From the NCBI RefSeq assembly GCF_003116035.1, contig NZ_LGQW01000015.1, positions 4,814,212 through 4,878,211 on the forward strand: a stretch of DNA of 64,000 bases. The letters run 5' to 3'. This document shows positions 44,622-53,886 of this stretch, piece by piece. The notes under the pieces were generated by a model. That model saw only the letters and a list, made by a program, of their open reading frames with translations. It did not search any database and was not told the DNA's origin. A program made the position numbers and the translations under genes. How positions within the stretch are numbered: the first letter of the stretch is position 1; each line of letters starts with the position of its first letter. Source of the stretch: Azospirillum sp. TSH64. GTDB taxonomy: Bacteria; Pseudomonadota; Alphaproteobacteria; Azospirillales; Azospirillaceae.

Positions 44622-46226
44622 ATGGCTGAGGCCGAGATCAACCGCGAGACGGAACTGAAGCTGGCAGCGAAGCCGGAAGACTTCGACAGGCTGCGCGCCG
44701 CTTCCGCCATCGCAGACCGGGCCACCGGTCCGGCGGCGACACGCACCCTGGAAAGCACCTATTACGACACCGAGGAGCGCCGGCTTGCCGCGCGCAAGGT
44801 GACGCTGCGGGTGCGCAAGACCGGCGACGGCTTCGTCCAGACGGTCAAGTCGGCCCCCGACGACGATGGGCTGGGCCGCGGCGAGTGGGAATGCGCGGTG
44901 ACCTCCGCCGCCCCCGACCTGACGCTGATCGCCGATGCCGAGGCCATCGAGCTGCTGGGATCGCTCAGCGACTCGGAACTCCGGCCGATCTTCACCTCCA
45001 TCGTCGAGCGCACCACGCAGGACGTGACGCTGGGCGAGGGCGACGGTGCCGCCGTGATCGAGGTCGCCTTCGACCGTGGCCGGATCGAGCTGCCCGACGG
45101 GCGGTCCACCGACCTCTGCGAGGTGGAGCTGGAGCTGAAGAGCGGTACGCCCGCGGCACTCTACGATCTGGCGCAGGAACTGACGCAGGCCGCCCCGCTG
45201 CGGCTTGAGATGCGGACCAAGGCGGAGCGCGGCCATGCGCTGGCCAACGGCACGGCCGACAAGGCGCTGAAGGCCGAAAAGCTGGTGCTCGACCCTGAGA
45301 CGACGGTCGAGGGGGCGGTGGCGCGCATCGTGCGCGCCTGCATCGCCCACATGGTGGCGAACGAGGCGGTGACGCTGGCTGGCGAGGATCCGGAGGGCGT
45401 GCACCAGATGCGCGTCGCGCTGCGCCGGCTGCGCTCGGCCACCGCGCTGTTCCGGCCCTTCATCCCGGCCGCGCAATATCTGTGGCTGGTCGGCGAGATC
45501 AAGTGGCTGGCCGGCAGCCTGGGGCCGGCGCGCGACTGGGACGTGTTCGGCGAGGAGCTGCTGGCGCCGGTGCGCGACGCCTTCCACAAGGCCGACGGCC
45601 ATGGCCGCTCGGCGGTGGAGGATCTCGATGCGCTGGCGGCGGCGGCCGAGGCCAAGCGGCTGCGCGCCTATGAGGGCGTGCGCGAGGCGATCCGCTCCGA
45701 CCGCTACACCGCCTTCCTGCTGGGCGTCGGCAGCTGGGTGGAGAAGCGCGGCTGGCGCGACCAGCCGGTCAGCGAGGAATCGGTGCGGCTGTTCCAGCCG
45801 GTGATCGGGCTGGCCGACCATCTGCTGAACAAGCGCCACAAGAAGGCCAAGCGGGCCGGCCACGGCTTCGCCCATCTGCCGGTGGCCCAGCGCCACCAGC
45901 TGCGCATCGCCTTGAAGAAGCTGCGCTATGCCGTGGAGTTCTTCCGCAGCCTGTATGACGACAAGCCGGTGCGCCGCTACATCCAGCAGATGGCCGCCTT
46001 CCAGGACGCACTGGGGCATCTGAACGACGTGGCGACGGCGACCCGGCTGCTGCACGAGCTGCACGACGACGGCAGCCGCTCGGCCCCCGGCGAGCCGCGC
46101 GCCGCCGGCATCGTCATCGGCTGGCATGCCCGCGGCGTGGCCGACACCGAGGCGGCGCTGGTCGCCCTGTGGCATGATTTCATCGACACCAAGCATTTCT
46201 GGTCGAAGCCGGACGCCGGGGTGTAG
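44622..46226 (+). CDS. CYTH and CHAD domain protein
   Basis: 534 residues. The N-terminal CYTH domain (triphosphate tunnel) has the ExExK motif at E9, E11 and K13, and acts on triphosphates or polyphosphate in known members. The C-terminal half (about 235-520) is a CHAD domain, helical and rich in His, Arg and Lys, with VHQMRVALRRLRSA; CHAD domains bind inorganic polyphosphate and polyphosphate granules. The ATG at 44622 was chosen over an upstream one. Followed 11 bp later by a ParA-like ATPase, so the two are very likely cotranscribed. Confidence 0.93.
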   Translation: MAEAEINRETELKLAAKPEDFDRLRAASAIADRATGPAATRTLESTYYDTEERRLAARKVTLRVRKTGDGFVQTVKSAPDDDGLGRGEWECAVTSAAPDLTLIADAEAIELLGSLSDSELRPIFTSIVERTTQDVTLGEGDGAAVIEVAFDRGRIELPDGRSTDLCEVELELKSGTPAALYDLAQELTQAAPLRLEMRTKAERGHALANGTADKALKAEKLVLDPETTVEGAVARIVRACIAHMVANEAVTLAGEDPEGVHQMRVALRRLRSATALFRPFIPAAQYLWLVGEIKWLAGSLGPARDWDVFGEELLAPVRDAFHKADGHGRSAVEDLDALAAAAEAKRLRAYEGVREAIRSDRYTAFLLGVGSWVEKRGWRDQPVSEESVRLFQPVIGLADHLLNKRHKKAKRAGHGFAHLPVAQRHQLRIALKKLRYAVEFFRSLYDDKPVRRYIQQMAAFQDALGHLNDVATATRLLHELHDDGSRSAPGEPRAAGIVIGWHARGVADTEAALVALWHDFIDTKHFWSKPDAGV

Positions 46227-46237
46227 AGTCCACGGCC

Positions 46238-46861
46238 ATGCTCACGATCCTCGTCGCCAACATCAAGGGCGGCTGCGGCAAGACGACCGTCGCCACCCAC
46301 CTCGCCGCCGCGTCCGCCGCGGCTGGCCTGCCCACCGTGCTGGCCGACGTGGACCGTCAGCGCTCCTCGCTCGGCTGGCTGGAGCGCCGGCCGGAGAAGG
46401 CGCCGGCGCTGGTCGGGCTCGATTGGGCCAAGGACTTCACCGACACGCCGCGCGGCATCAAGCGGCTGGTCATCGACGCGCCCGCCGCGCTGAAGACCAA
46501 GCAGATCGAGGATCTGGTGAAGATGGCCGACATCGTCGTGCTGCCGGTGCTGCCCGGCGCCTTCGACGAGCAGGCGACCCAGCGCTTCCTGGTCAAGCTC
46601 GACGAGCTGAAGCGCATCGCCAAGAAGAAAACCACGGTGGCGGTGGTCGGCAACCGCATGCGCGCCCGCACCAAGGCCGCCGACCGGCTGGACCGCTTCC
46701 TGGGCGGTATCGGCCATCAGGTGGTGACGCGGCTGCGCGACAGCCAGATCTATGCCGACGCGGCGGAAAGCGGGCTCAGCCTGTTCGACATGCCGGGCAA
46801 GCGCGCCGCCGAGCATCGCGGCGACTGGCAGCCGCTGCTGAGCTACATCGACGGGGTTTGA
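46238..46861 (+). CDS. ParA/MinD-like ATPase
   Basis: 207 residues. Deviant Walker A KGGCGKT (residues 10-16) with the signature Lys10, a DVDRQRS Walker A' and the RLVIDAPA Walker B. Such proteins position chromosomes, plasmids or protein cargos on the nucleoid. There is no parB or parS site nearby, so a plasmid-type system is unlikely. The only close partner is the CHAD protein 11 bp upstream. It may position that protein's cargo; this is inferred. The ribosome binding site is weak. Confidence 0.9.
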   Translation: MLTILVANIKGGCGKTTVATHLAAASAAAGLPTVLADVDRQRSSLGWLERRPEKAPALVGLDWAKDFTDTPRGIKRLVIDAPAALKTKQIEDLVKMADIVVLPVLPGAFDEQATQRFLVKLDELKRIAKKKTTVAVVGNRMRARTKAADRLDRFLGGIGHQVVTRLRDSQIYADAAESGLSLFDMPGKRAAEHRGDWQPLLSYIDGV

Positions 46862-46869
46862 GGGGGGCC

Positions 46870-47565
46870 TCATCCCTGCGGGCAGCCCTCCTTGCGCCAG
46901 AGGGCAAGATAATCATCCAGGCCACGGCCGGGGATCTCGTCGAACCGGCGCTCCAGGGGCAGCAGCGTTTCCATGCGGTCGATGCGGAAGCTGCGGAATT
47001 CCTCGCGCAGCTCGCACCACGCCCCCAGCGTCCACACCCGGCCCCAGAAGAACAGGCCCAGCGGCTGGACCGCGCGGGCGGAATGGGTGCCATCCTGGCG
47101 CCGGTAGTCGAACATCACCACGCGCCTGGCGTTGATGGCGCAGCGCAGCACGTCCATCCGGTCGCGCAAGGCGGCGGGGAAGGAGAAGTCGGGGACGAAG
47201 ACCCGGCTGTCGGCCAATTCGCGCCGCCGCGCCTCCGGAACCACCGCCTCCACCTTGTCGAGCGCGCGGGCGGCTGCATCGGCGAGCGCGCCGCCGACCC
47301 AGGCGCGGGCGAGGCGGGCGCCGACCACCAGCGCCTCGACCTCGTCCTGGGTGAACATCAGCGGCGGCAGGTCGTAGCCGTCGCGCAGCAGATAGCCGAC
47401 GCCGGCCTCGCCCTCCACCGGCACGCCGGAGGAGGCGAGGTCGCGCATGTCGCGGTAGACGGTGCGCTCCGACACCTCCAGGCACCGTGCCAGTTCGGCA
47501 GCCGTCACCAGCCGCCCCTTGCGGAGATGCTGGACGATCTGGAACAGGCGGTCGGCGCGGCGCAT
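46870..47565 (-). CDS. YafY-type regulator (HTH plus WYL domain)
   Basis: 231 residues. N-terminal winged helix-turn-helix (about 1-57; VTAAELARCLEVSERTVYRDM) and a C-terminal WYL domain (VVMFDYRRQDGTHSARAVQPLGL), a sensor fold that binds ligands or nucleic acid. Probably a transcription factor. It is read in the same direction as the VOC gene just upstream (27 bp between stop and start), so the two are likely an operon with linked function. Confidence 0.92.
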   Translation of the reverse strand: MRRADRLFQIVQHLRKGRLVTAAELARCLEVSERTVYRDMRDLASSGVPVEGEAGVGYLLRDGYDLPPLMFTQDEVEALVVGARLARAWVGGALADAAARALDKVEAVVPEARRRELADSRVFVPDFSFPAALRDRMDVLRCAINARRVVMFDYRRQDGTHSARAVQPLGLFFWGRVWTLGAWCELREEFRSFRIDRMETLLPLERRFDEIPGRGLDDYLALWRKEGCPQG

Positions 47566-47592
47566 GGCGGCGGCTCCGGCGGGCTGGCGGGG

Positions 47593-47970
47593 TCAGTGCA
47601 TCGAATAGAGGCCGACGCGGTTGCCTTCGCTGTCGATGAACTGGGCGAAATAGCCGATTTCGGGGGTGATCAGCGTCTTCGGCACGACGATCCGGGCGCC
47701 GGCCTGCTCGGCACGGGCCAGCGGGGCGGACAGGTCGTCGCCGCCGTTCAGATAGACGGTGGTGCCGTCGGCGCTCGGCTTGCAGGCCTCGTGCTGGATC
47801 AGGCAGCCCTTGACGGCGGTGCCCTCGGCCGGGAAGACGGCCATGGTCATGCCGCTGGGGCAGGGCTCCTGGACCATCTTGGCGGCGAAGACGGTCTCGT
47901 AGAAGGCGACGGCGCGGGCGAGGTCGGTGACGGGAATCTCGAACCAGGTGACGACGTGCGGGATGTTCAT
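47593..47970 (-). CDS. VOC (glyoxalase-like) family protein
   Basis: 125 residues. A vicinal-oxygen-chelate fold of two beta-alpha-beta-beta-beta modules: VTWFEIPVTDLARAVAFYETVF at the N-terminus and EIGYFAQFIDSEGNRVGLYS at the C-terminus. Members include glyoxalases and resistance proteins; the substrate is unknown. Strong AGGAG site. Likely cotranscribed with the YafY regulator downstream. Confidence 0.9.
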   Translation of the reverse strand: MNIPHVVTWFEIPVTDLARAVAFYETVFAAKMVQEPCPSGMTMAVFPAEGTAVKGCLIQHEACKPSADGTTVYLNGGDDLSAPLARAEQAGARIVVPKTLITPEIGYFAQFIDSEGNRVGLYSMH

Positions 47971-48079
47971 CGGAGTGGCTCCTGACAGCGAGTGGGGTGG
48001 ATGTTCGTGGTTCGTGCCGGCACGCCCTCTTGATAGCACGCCCCTCCTGACAGCGTGATGTCAGGAGCAATCGGCTCCC

Positions 48080-51000
48080 TCAATGAAAATTGCGGCCCTT
48101 GGGGAAGGGGCCTGCCGACGGGCGATCCTCGCCGGTCAGGTCTGACAGCCGGTGGGACAGGTCGATCAGCGATTCCACGCGCAGATGCACCACCCCCTCG
48201 TGGTTCTGCACCCGGCCGGTGGCGGCCATCAGCCGGGCGGTCATGATCGGGCGGCGGAAGGTCTCGAAGGCGTCGGGCATGACGACGAGGTTGGCGACCC
48301 CGGTCTCGTCCTCCAGCGTGATGAAGACGACGCCCTCGGCACTGCCCGGCCGCTGGCGGACCAGGACGAGGCCGGCGGTGGTCAGGCGGCGGCCGTCGCG
48401 CGTCTGCGCCAGCCGCTCCGCCGGGGTGATGCCGGGCAGGCCGTCGCGCAGCAGCGACAGCGGGTGGGCCTTCAGCGACAGGGACAGGCTGCCGTAATCC
48501 ATCACCACATGCTCGCCGAGCGCCATGGCGGGCAGGGGGGCTTCCGGCTCCTCGGCCATCGGCCCGTCCAGGCGGGCGAACAGCGGCAGCGGCTGGTCGC
48601 CCAGCGCCCGCACCGCCCACAGCGCCGCCCGGCGGTCGAGCCCGACGGAGCGGAAGGTGTCGGCCTTGGCGAGCTTCTCCAGCGCCACGACCGGCAGGCG
48701 GGCGCGGCGCCACAGGTCGTAAGGGTCGCTGTAGCCGCCGGCACGGGAGAGGACGACCGAGTCGGCGTGGGCTTGGGTGAAACCCTTGATCAGGCGGAGA
48801 CCCAGGCGGAGGGAGGACGGATCGTCCACCGCGCAATCCCAGCCCGACAGGTTCACGTCCGGCGGCAGCACCGTCACGCCATGCTCCCGCACGTCGCGGA
48901 CGATCTGGGCGGGGGCGTAGAAGCCCATCGGCTGGCTGTTCAGCAGGGCGGCGGCGAAGATGGCGGGGTGGTGGCGCTTGATCCAGGCGGAGACATAGAC
49001 CAGCAGGGCGAAGCTGGCGGCGTGGCTTTCCGGGAAGCCGTATTCGCCGAAGCCTTCGATCTGCTGGAAACAGCGCTCGGCGAAGGCGGGGTCGCAGCCG
49101 TTGGCGATCATGCCTGCGATGAACTTGTCGTGGAACAGCTGGACCTTTCCGGTCTTGCGGAAGGCCGCCATGGCGCGGCGCAGCTGGTCGGCCTCCTCGG
49201 CGGTGAAGCCGGCGCCGACCATGGCGACCTTCATCGCCTGTTCCTGGAACAGCGGCACGCCCAGCGTTCGGTAAAGGACCGGTTCAAGCGCCGGCATCGG
49301 GTAGGTGATGTCCTCCGCGCCGCTGCGGCGGCGCAGGTAGGGATGGACCATGCCGCCCTGGATCGGGCCGGGGCGGACGATGGCGACCTCGATCACCAGA
49401 TCGTAGAATGTCTTCGGCCGCAGCCGCGGCAGCATGCTCATCTGCGCGCGGCTTTCGACCTGGAAGACACCCAGGCTGTCGGCCCGCCCCAGCATCTCGT
49501 AGACCGCGGGGTCGTCCTGGGGCAGGCTGGCGAGCGTCCAGCGTTGCCCATGCACCTGTTCGATCAGGTCGAAGGCGCGATGGATGCAGGTCAGCATGCC
49601 CAGCGCCAGCACGTCGACCTTCAGGATGCCGAGAGAGTCGATGTCGTCCTTGTCCCACTCGATGGTGCTGCGGTCCGCCATCGCCGCGTTGGCGACCGGG
49701 CAGAGATCCGACAAAGGGCCGCGGGTGATGACGAAGCCGCCGACATGCTGCGACAGGTGGCGGGGGAAGCCGATCAGCTCCTGGGCAAGTTCCAGCGTGC
49801 GCTTGAGCCTCGGGTCGTCGGGATCGACGCCAAGCGAGCGGGCGCGCTCCTCATCCACCCCCTGGCCGCTCCAGCCCCAGATCGAACCGGTCAGCCGCGC
49901 CACCAGATCGGCCGACAGCCCCATCGCCTTGCCGACCTCGCGGAGCGCGCTGCGGGCGCGGTAGCGGATGACGGTGGCGGTCAGCCCGGCGCGGGCGCGG
50001 CCGTATTTCCTGTAGAGGTACTGGATCACCTCTTCGCGCCGTTCATGTTCGAAATCGACGTCGATGTCCGGCGGCTCGCCGCGGGCGGAGGAGATGAAGC
50101 GTTCGAACAGCAGGTCGACTTCGGTCGGATCGACCGAGGTGATGCCCAGGCAATAGCAGACGGCGGAGTTGGCGGCGCTGCCGCGGCCCTGGCACAGGAT
50201 GTCCTTCTTCCTGGCGAAGCGGACGATGTCGTGGACGGTCAGGAAATAGGGGGCAAAGCGCTGCTCGGCGATCAGGGCCAGTTCGCGCTCCACCGTATGG
50301 CGCACCGCATTGGGGATGCCGCCGGGGAAGCGGTCGGACGGATAGCGCTTGGCCGCCCCGTCCCAGGTCAGGGCGACCAGTGTCTCCTGCGGGTCGCGGC
50401 CCTCCGCCACCTCGTCGGGATACTCGTACCGCAGATCCTCCAGCGAGAAGCGGCAGGCCTCGGCGATCTCCAGCGTCCGGGCGACGGCGTCGGGATGGTC
50501 GCGGAACAGGCGCATCATCTCGACCGCCGGTTTCAGGTGCCGCTCGGCATTGGCGGACAGGCGCCAGCCGGCCTCGTCGATGGTGGTGTGATGGCGGATG
50601 CAGGTCATCACGTCGGCCAGAGCCCGCCGCCCGGCGCCGTGATAGAGCACGTCGTTGGTGGCGACCAGCGGCACCCCCTCCGCCTCCGCCAGTCCGGCGA
50701 GCCAGCGCAGCCGGCGGGCATCGTCGCCCTGGTAGCGGTGGCTGGCGGCCAGATAGAGCTGTCCGCGCGCCAGCCCGCCGCGCCATGCGCGCAGCTCGCG
50801 CAGCAGCGTCTCGTCGCGCCGGTCGGGGCGCCGGTCGGGGCCGAGCAGCAGGAACAGCATGCCCTCGGCATGGGCCAGCACGTCGGTGCGGGCGATGAAG
50901 CACTCGCCCTTCGGCGCCCGCATCTTGCCCAGCGTCAGCAGCCGCGACAGCCGCGCATAGGCGGCGCGGTCGGTCGGGTAGGCCAGCAGGCTGTCGGCGT

Positions 51001-51214
51001 CGGTCAGGTCCAGCCGGCAGCCGATCAACGGCCGGATGCCCGCCTTCTTCGCCGCCACATGCATCTGCACCACGCCGGCCAGCGAATTGCGGTCCGTCAC
51101 CCCCACCGCCGCCAGCCCCAGCGCCGCCGCCGTCATCGCCAGCTCGTCAGGGTGCGACGCCCCCTCCAGAAAGCTGAAGTTGGTGGCGAGCTGCAACTCG
51201 GCATAACGGATCAT
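48080..51214 (-). CDS. dnaE2: error-prone DNA polymerase DnaE2
   Basis: 1044 residues. A C-family polymerase of the DnaE2 (ImuC) type used for mutagenic lesion bypass. An N-terminal PHP domain (YAELQLATNFSFLEGASHP), the polymerase active site with PDIDVDFEHERREEV, and the family-specific tail ending KGRNFH identify it. It is slightly short for the family. Usually it sits in an imuA-imuB-dnaE2 cassette under LexA, but no imuA or imuB is adjacent, and I found no GTTC-N7-GTTC box upstream. The ATG at 51214 has GGGGAG in front. Confidence 0.94.
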   Translation of the reverse strand: MIRYAELQLATNFSFLEGASHPDELAMTAAALGLAAVGVTDRNSLAGVVQMHVAAKKAGIRPLIGCRLDLTDADSLLAYPTDRAAYARLSRLLTLGKMRAPKGECFIARTDVLAHAEGMLFLLLGPDRRPDRRDETLLRELRAWRGGLARGQLYLAASHRYQGDDARRLRWLAGLAEAEGVPLVATNDVLYHGAGRRALADVMTCIRHHTTIDEAGWRLSANAERHLKPAVEMMRLFRDHPDAVARTLEIAEACRFSLEDLRYEYPDEVAEGRDPQETLVALTWDGAAKRYPSDRFPGGIPNAVRHTVERELALIAEQRFAPYFLTVHDIVRFARKKDILCQGRGSAANSAVCYCLGITSVDPTEVDLLFERFISSARGEPPDIDVDFEHERREEVIQYLYRKYGRARAGLTATVIRYRARSALREVGKAMGLSADLVARLTGSIWGWSGQGVDEERARSLGVDPDDPRLKRTLELAQELIGFPRHLSQHVGGFVITRGPLSDLCPVANAAMADRSTIEWDKDDIDSLGILKVDVLALGMLTCIHRAFDLIEQVHGQRWTLASLPQDDPAVYEMLGRADSLGVFQVESRAQMSMLPRLRPKTFYDLVIEVAIVRPGPIQGGMVHPYLRRRSGAEDITYPMPALEPVLYRTLGVPLFQEQAMKVAMVGAGFTAEEADQLRRAMAAFRKTGKVQLFHDKFIAGMIANGCDPAFAERCFQQIEGFGEYGFPESHAASFALLVYVSAWIKRHHPAIFAAALLNSQPMGFYAPAQIVRDVREHGVTVLPPDVNLSGWDCAVDDPSSLRLGLRLIKGFTQAHADSVVLSRAGGYSDPYDLWRRARLPVVALEKLAKADTFRSVGLDRRAALWAVRALGDQPLPLFARLDGPMAEEPEAPLPAMALGEHVVMDYGSLSLSLKAHPLSLLRDGLPGITPAERLAQTRDGRRLTTAGLVLVRQRPGSAEGVVFITLEDETGVANLVVMPDAFETFRRPIMTARLMAATGRVQNHEGVVHLRVESLIDLSHRLSDLTGEDRPSAGPFPKGRNFH

Positions 51215-51318
51215 GGCAGGGCTCCCCGGCGCTGGCACATGGGTGCGGACGGGGATGATAATCTGAAAATGGGACTTATGTCATCATTAAGGCAGGTTGC
51301 GGCTTTCCTGCCCTGCTC

Positions 51319-51840
51319 TCACTCGATATAGGATTCAACGCCCATGACGGTGAAGCCCTTGTTCTCCGGGAAGCGGGCGTTGACCTTTTCGCGGGCCTTC
51401 TTCTCGTCGAGCGCCCAAACGAGGAAGCGCCGGCCGCGCTTCCAGCTGTCGAGCGCGGTGGGGATGAGGGTGGGATTGACGCGGGTGCCGTATTCGATGT
51501 TGACCACCCGCAGGAGCCAACCCTGGTCCTTCTGGGTGCGGCGGTCGTCCAGCACATAGATGCGGCGGTCGTTGGCGCCGGCCGCCTTCAGGCGCTGCTC
51601 CAAATCCTCGCAGCCCAGCTCGGCCATCGCCTTGCGGCGGCGGGCGTCGCGCAGGTCGCGGGCCTGCTGGAGCGTGACGCGGGCGATTTTCTTGATCCGC
51701 TCGACCTGCGCCTGCTTGCGCGACACCGCGGTGGCGATCCGCTCCTCCGACGTCTTCAGGCGGCGCAGCGCCAGCAGCAGCGACACCGCCAGCGAGGCGA
51801 GGCCGACCAGACCGGAGAAGATGTAGGGCATGCTGTCCAT
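51319..51840 (-). CDS. membrane-anchored coiled-coil protein
   Basis: 173 residues. One N-terminal membrane segment (about 5-25), then a long charged coiled coil (RIATAVSRKQAQVERIKKIARVTLQQ), and a C-terminal domain of about 80 residues (RIYVLDDRR to VMGVESYIE) with no known family. Downstream partner of the 51866-52432 gene, 25 bp apart. No enzyme motif visible. Function unknown. Confidence 0.75.
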   Translation of the reverse strand: MDSMPYIFSGLVGLASLAVSLLLALRRLKTSEERIATAVSRKQAQVERIKKIARVTLQQARDLRDARRRKAMAELGCEDLEQRLKAAGANDRRIYVLDDRRTQKDQGWLLRVVNIEYGTRVNPTLIPTALDSWKRGRRFLVWALDEKKAREKVNARFPENKGFTVMGVESYIE

Positions 51841-51865
51841 GGCGGGTCCGGCTTTCGATGGGGGC

Positions 51866-52432
51866 TCAGCTGGCCTTGGCGACGGGGGTGTCGGCGGACA
51901 GGAACTCCTGCATCCGCGTCACGGCATAGCCGAAGGCGGGCGGGTAGCGCCGTTCGATCTCCGTCCGCGCCTCCGCCATCGAACGCGCCCACACCTCGAT
52001 CATCTGCGGCTGCGCCCAGCTGGGATCGACCAGCGAATGCTGGCTCTGCTGGACGGCGCTGGTGCCGACATATTTGTTCACCAGCATGGCGACGTAGCAG
52101 GGGCTGCCCTGGACCTCCTCGCCGATCAGGCGGACCAGCCGCTCGCCGGACTGGCGCGCCTCCTCGATCTGGCGTTCCATCACCTTGCGGCGGCGCAGCA
52201 CGTCCTCGGCCGCACCGTCCAGATCCTTCAGCTCGCGGATGCGGTCGCCGCGGCGGGCCTCCAGTTTCGTCTCCAGCTTGGCGCGGCGGGCGATGATGTC
52301 GCGCACCCCCTCCGACCCGTGGCGGCGTTCGATCGCGCGTTCGCCCAGCACGATGACGAGCTTGCCGATGCCGAACCCCAGTCCGGCCAGTCCGAAGGCG
52401 GTCATCAGCGCGTTGGTGTAGTCCTGCCACAT
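51866..52432 (-). CDS. membrane-anchored coiled-coil protein
   Basis: 188 residues from the ATG at 52432 (GGGGG upstream). A membrane segment at about 8-28, then a long helix (ARRAKLETKLEARRGDRIRELKDL onwards) and a C-terminal domain with the SLVDPSWAQPQMIEVWARSM segment. No family recognised. It is the first gene of a two-gene operon with a partner of the same build, so the products may form a membrane complex. Confidence 0.75.
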   Translation of the reverse strand: MWQDYTNALMTAFGLAGLGFGIGKLVIVLGERAIERRHGSEGVRDIIARRAKLETKLEARRGDRIRELKDLDGAAEDVLRRRKVMERQIEEARQSGERLVRLIGEEVQGSPCYVAMLVNKYVGTSAVQQSQHSLVDPSWAQPQMIEVWARSMAEARTEIERRYPPAFGYAVTRMQEFLSADTPVAKAS

Positions 52433-52587
52433 GTGCGAACCCCCGATCGGAAATGACATACGCCAAGATGTTTCCAACGATAGGAGTAACCCTTGGCTTG
52501 TCGTCGTTCAATCGCGGCGCTGAAACGATATTACACAGTCGCCATGCCGTAAGGCCGGGGGAGGCATGATTTTATCCCGGCACAATT

Positions 52588-53655
52588 TTACCCCGGCGCG
52601 CGTTCGACCCGGTTGCGGCCGGCCTGCTTGGCGGCCTGCAAGGCGTGTTCGGCGCGGTGCAGGGTCTGTTCGACGCCGGGCTCATCGGGAAGCCAGTTGG
52701 CGACGCCGATGCTGGCGGTGACGGGGATCGCGCGCTCCTCCACCGGGATCGGGCTGTCGGCCAGGGCGGCGCGCACCCGTTCCGCCACAACGGCGGTGCC
52801 GGCGACGTCGGTTTCCGGCAGAAGCACGACGAACTCCTCTCCGCCCGACCGCGCGATGTGATCGGAGATGCGGAGCGCTGCCCGGATCCGCTTCACCACC
52901 GCGCGCAGCACCGCGTCGCCGACGGCATCGCCATGGGCGTCGTTGACCGTCTTGAAGCCGTCGAGGTCGAGCAGGAAGACGCCGAGGGGCCGGCCATAGC
53001 GCCGTGCCCGCGCCAGCTCCGCCGCCGCCAGTTCCAGGAAGCGGCGGCGGGTCCACACGCCGGTCAGCGGGTCCAGCGTCGCCATGCGGTTGAGGCGGAC
53101 GGTCGCCTCCTCCAGCGCGCGGCCGCGTTCGGCAAGCGCCCGTTCCAGGGCCGCCAGATCGGCATAGGCGCGCAATGCCGTCACCACGCTGGTGAACAGC
53201 CGGCGCGCCGTCAGCTCGGTCTTGGCGGTGTAGCCGTCGATCTCATAGGCGAGGACCAGATCCTCCTCCGGCACGCGGGCCGGCTGGCCTGTGCGCAGGA
53301 CGATGCGGATGGCGCGGTTGCCCAGATCCTCGCGGATGCGGCGGGCCAGCCGCAGGCCGGCATCCTCGGTCTCCATCACCACGTCGAGCAGGATGACGGC
53401 GATGTCCGGGGTGTCGCGCAGGATGCGTTCCGCCTCCGCAGCACTGGTGCAGTCGAGCAGGCGGACGGGGCGGCCGCGGAAGCGCAGCCGGGCGAGCGCC
53501 AGCCGGGTGACGGCATGCACCTCCGGCTCGTCGTCGGCGACCAGAACCAGCCAGGGCGGAGCGGCAGGGTCGCTGTCGCCGGTCCCGCCGGCCCCGCCGG
53601 AAAGATCCTGCGGGGTGGGAGACTCGTCCGAGGCGAACAGGAAATCGTTGGACAT
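52588..53655 (-). CDS. response regulator with GGDEF output
   Basis: 355 residues. Receiver domain with acidic pair D41-D42, phospho-acceptor D91 (LLDVVM), T122 and K145. The segment EDLVLAYEIDGYTAKTELT resembles the DUF3369-type receivers that detect c-di-GMP-linked signals. The GGDEF domain has an active GGEEF (271-275) and an inhibitory RxxD site (R262-D265). It is a phospho-controlled diguanylate cyclase; its kinase is not next to it. Divergent from kup, 231 bp apart. Confidence 0.93.
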   Translation of the reverse strand: MSNDFLFASDESPTPQDLSGGAGGTGDSDPAAPPWLVLVADDEPEVHAVTRLALARLRFRGRPVRLLDCTSAAEAERILRDTPDIAVILLDVVMETEDAGLRLARRIREDLGNRAIRIVLRTGQPARVPEEDLVLAYEIDGYTAKTELTARRLFTSVVTALRAYADLAALERALAERGRALEEATVRLNRMATLDPLTGVWTRRRFLELAAAELARARRYGRPLGVFLLDLDGFKTVNDAHGDAVGDAVLRAVVKRIRAALRISDHIARSGGEEFVVLLPETDVAGTAVVAERVRAALADSPIPVEERAIPVTASIGVANWLPDEPGVEQTLHRAEHALQAAKQAGRNRVERAPG

Positions 53656-53886
53656 GGCTGCCGGCTCGGAACTGCCCACGGTGCACGCAGGAATGGAAGC
53701 ACGGCCCCGGCCCCGATGCAACGGTGCCGAGTGCCGCGCCGGCGCTATGGTGTCCCGAACCCGTCGGGATGAAAATCACCGGGGATCGGTCGTGCCGGTG
53801 GCGCGTTTCGCCATTCGGTGCTTGCACGGTCACGCCAAGCCACCTTAGGCATGGCTGTGCATGGAAACGATCGGAGCGGACCGGGT

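Noticed and set aside
51215..51318. Possible LexA box in front of dnaE2
   Set aside because: No GTTC-N7-GTTC or its complement was found in the gap.
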